10,309 nt of DNA from Pleurotus djamor (lineage: Eukaryota > Basidiomycota > Agaricomycetes > Agaricales > Pleurotaceae): assembly GCA_029747585.1 (NCBI GenBank), contig JAPEVF010001389.1, positions 1 to 10,309 of the forward strand. Direction: 5' to 3'. A program made the translations under genes and the position numbers. This document shows, piece by piece, positions 8,083 through 10,309 of this stretch (position 1 is its first letter; every line of letters starts with the position of its first letter). Under the pieces are notes generated by a model. The model was given only the letters and a program-made list of their open reading frames with translations. It was not told where the DNA came from and did not search any database.

Positions 8083-8869
8083 GGCTGAGGTGTAGAAGAT
8101 GGGGGAGAAGTGCTGAGACTAAGCCAGGTGCGACCGTACTTAGCTCTGGAGATAAAACCACATATGGGAGGGAATAGCCGAGCCTGATTGATAAACGAGT
8201 CGCGTAAGCTGATAGGAGTAGATCGAGTATAACAATCACCGCCAACCTCCGCGAGAAAGCAGGAAACACACTTGTGCTGGTAGGCATCTAGGGTTCGGGT
8301 GGTGAATAGACAAGAATCGTATGTATTCAAGCGTGAGAGCGCTCTAGTCCTTACTGTGCAATTAGGTAGAACGCCGCCGGGGGAAGACAGCTTCTGCATC
8401 TATCAGATTACTATCAAACCAGAATTGAGGTCGTGACTAGAAAACAAGTCGGTGACGTCAGGAAGCACCACCTTACTACATGTGTTCTACGGCATAGAGG
8501 ATGCAGACGTAGTCATGAAATCCATCGAGTTCTGACCGAAACTTGCTTAGCAGATACTTCAGCGAACTACTTGGTGACGGAGGGACTTGGGAGGGACAAA
8601 AGACAAAGCAACAGGCGCCCAAGAATAAACTTTTGAGGAGCTCCCTGAGAGCTCCTCCTATCTGCAATTGGTCCCGAAAATTGAGGGGAAGGATTGTCGT
8701 TTAATCCAAACGTTCACGTTCAGCACCCGCTAGATACTCTATAGAATCAAGTTCCAGCTTTTTCCTTGGTCATTTTTGCGTGTGCCGAGAAAAGCCATCT
8801 TCATTGAAGGTACTACGAAAAAAAATTACAAGAACGATCTAGTATACATATTTTCGCATTGAACCACAA
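8083..8869. other. Intergenic region between the tandem P450 genes
   Basis: About 790 nt hold the promoter of the complete P450 (left end) and the 3' flank of the truncated one (right end). No strong minus-strand TATA box is visible before the ATG at 8082; the nearest weak candidate is TTATAC near 8230. The sequence just upstream of that ATG (CTTCTACACCTCAG) resembles a 3' splice site, so a 5'-UTR intron cannot be excluded. The 178-codon frame at complement(7863..8399) overlaps P450 exon 1 in the wrong frame and is taken as a shadow. Apart from a short hairpin at 8635-8657, nothing else was recognised. Confidence 0.5.
8635..8657. repeat. Short perfect inverted repeat (hairpin)
   Basis: GAGGAGCTC at 8635-8643 is followed by a 5-nt loop and its exact reverse complement GAGCTCCTC at 8649-8657. 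The 9-bp GC-containing stem lies in the P450 intergenic region, about 210 nt past the stop of the truncated P450. It could be a protein-binding palindrome or a transcript-end hairpin, or chance. Confidence 0.6.
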
Positions 8870-10309
8870 CTAAAGCTGGTCGTAGTGGTGAACTTCTATG
8901 GTTTGGGCAATGATAGCCGGGACCTCAGGGAACCTAGGTGTGATGTCACACTCGAAGGGGACGGTATGCCTAAGAATAGATGCCGGTCAACTCAAAGGAG
9001 GAGACAGACAAAGCGAGAATCACTCACATTGTCAGATCGGACAAGCTATCTTTAGAGTCGGGGTAAATGGGATTGCCATGGGCGTCCTTCTTGGCTTGAA
9101 TATTACAGGCCCAAGCCATACTTGCGAATTGGATGAAAAGGTTATTGTTCGCAATGTGGCGACCGACGCAAATGCTATTGCCTCTACAGTCAGAAGGGGT
9201 GCAAACTAATCTGAACGAAGCTACTCACCGACGGCCGAAGCCGTAAGTAACATGGCCCTCATCCCTGGTCTCCTGGTTAAGGAAACCGTTAGGGAGACCC
9301 TCCTCGTTCAAGAATCTGTCTGGGTTGAAATGGGGTGCGGAAGGTCCGTACACAGCTTCATCGTGGTTCATGCCCCTACAAAGCATATTAGCAAAAAGCA
9401 GGAATGCTTGCTGATGAAAGGGGGGTACCATATGTTCGCGACGATCAAGGTATCCTTGGGAATGAAGTAACCTTTATACCAGTCATCTTTCTCAACGCGA
9501 TGGGGAACGCCGAGTGGAGTGGCAGGACGCCATCTGAAGAGTTCCTTGACCATGGCACGACAGTAGGGAAGATGCTCGTAGTCATCGAAAGTTGGCATCC
9601 TATCACGGCCAACGACACGGTCGAGTTCTGCCTGAGCCTTCTTGAGGGTTTCGGGGTAGCAAACCATGGCAGTGAGCCACCAACCCATGCTGCCAGCGGT
9701 CTAAGAAAGACGACCGATCAGACAAACGTCGCGGCTGTATTTAGGGGCGAGACTCACCGATTCAGAACCTCCGCCGCTATGATAATCTGAGTAAATACGA
9801 GCCGATGTTTGAGAAAGAAGAAATACTTACTACATAGCCGCGGCAAGCCAGACAGACTCTGCGTCCGAAAGGTTTTTCTTCTTCTGCTCCTCGATGAGGG
9901 TTGAAACGACACAGGGTCGCGCGTCACCTTCGACCTAATACGAGGATTTCATCAGTAATGTGATACGTGCGAGAGAACATGGGAGAACACCATACCATGC
10001 GCTGCTTGACCTGGTTAAAGAAGCCTTTGAACATTTTTGAGTCGATTTCGAACCACTTCTCGGCTTCGATGCGCCATGGCGAGAGCCAGCGGGGGAGGTG
10101 CTCCAAGAAGTGGAAGAATTCGACCCAATATTTACCAGCCGCAGCTCCGAGAGAACGGCGGAGGAATTTGTGGAGAGTGATGAGGGTTGGATCTTGAGAC
10201 GTGCGAAGGGATTTGGTGCCGTAGACAACAGACATGATGAAGGAAGCGGCGGAGCGTTTCATGTGGTCGACCCACATATCAGGGGGTTTCCAGGAGACTC
10301 TGGGCGAGG
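8870..10309 (-). CDS. Cytochrome P450 monooxygenase, tandem paralogue (5' end beyond window)
   Basis: C-terminal 366 residues of a second microsomal P450. Exons on the complement: 9996..>10309, 9831..9934, 9758..9776, 9429..9700, 9229..9375, 9028..9174, 8870..8969; six introns of 53-61 nt; stop TAG at 8870-8872. Visible motifs are the B-to-I helix region (HLPRWLSPWR), an I-helix core read as GGGSESTAG, the ExxR pair in KELFRW, a PERF variant FNPDRF, and the haem loop YGFGRRICVGRH with the Cys codon at 9168-9170. The exon lengths 104, 19 and 272 are identical to those of the neighbouring complete P450, and later junction positions match, so the two are tandem duplicates. One intron of the neighbour (7152..7213) is absent here. 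The third exon uses the second of two AG acceptors (9777); the first (9787) would create an immediate TAA. The N-terminal anchor and hinge lie beyond the right edge. Confidence 0.93.

Noticed and set aside
7863..8399. 178-codon minus-strand open frame
   Set aside because: It overlaps exon 1 of the P450 in another frame; the P450 frame carries the membrane anchor and the PPGP hinge, so this one is a shadow.
5927..10309. The two P450s as one broken gene
   Set aside because: Each has its own full set of I-helix, ExxR and haem motifs and its own stop codon, so they are separate tandem paralogues.

Overview
The window is nuclear DNA of a filamentous fungus, most likely an agaricomycete (mushroom-forming basidiomycete). 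Every recognisable gene is split by very short GT-AG introns of about 50-75 nt. The gene families are a fungal ENA-type sodium ATPase, a long fungal tyrosinase with a C-terminal lid domain, and tandem microsomal class-E P450s, which together fit that group. No bacterial operons, rRNA, tRNA, CRISPR array or intact transposon were seen.

Layout from left to right: (1) complement(<1..403), 5' end of a P-type (ENA/IID-like) cation ATPase running off the left edge; (2) 404..1064, a divergent intergenic region; (3) 1065..1779 (+), a complete three-exon maltose/nodulation-type O-acetyltransferase of 192 aa; (4) complement(1914..3950), a complete seven-exon tyrosinase of 563 aa, tail-to-tail with the acetyltransferase; (5) 3951..4931, intergenic, with the tyrosinase TATA box; (6) about 4932..5447 (+), a C-terminal-only relic of a second tyrosinase in inverted orientation, keeping one conserved intron; (7) 5448..5926, intergenic; (8) complement(5927..8082), a complete ten-exon cytochrome P450 of 543 aa; (9) 8083..8869, intergenic with a small hairpin; (10) complement(8870..>10309), a second, paralogous P450 cut by the right edge (seven exons visible, 366 aa).

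Functionally, a phenol oxidase, two tandem microsomal monooxygenases and an acetyltransferase lie side by side. This could be a small oxidative secondary-metabolism or detoxification neighbourhood, but no backbone synthase (PKS, NRPS or terpene synthase) is visible, so cluster membership is only an inference. The ATPase is more likely a housekeeping ion-homeostasis neighbour. All exon structures were worked out by hand from reading frame, splice sites and family conservation. Each complete model closes in frame with intact catalytic motifs. I found no convincing undescribed system. The most interesting items are the tyrosinase relic, several unusual splice sites, and the intron and I-helix differences between the tandem P450s.
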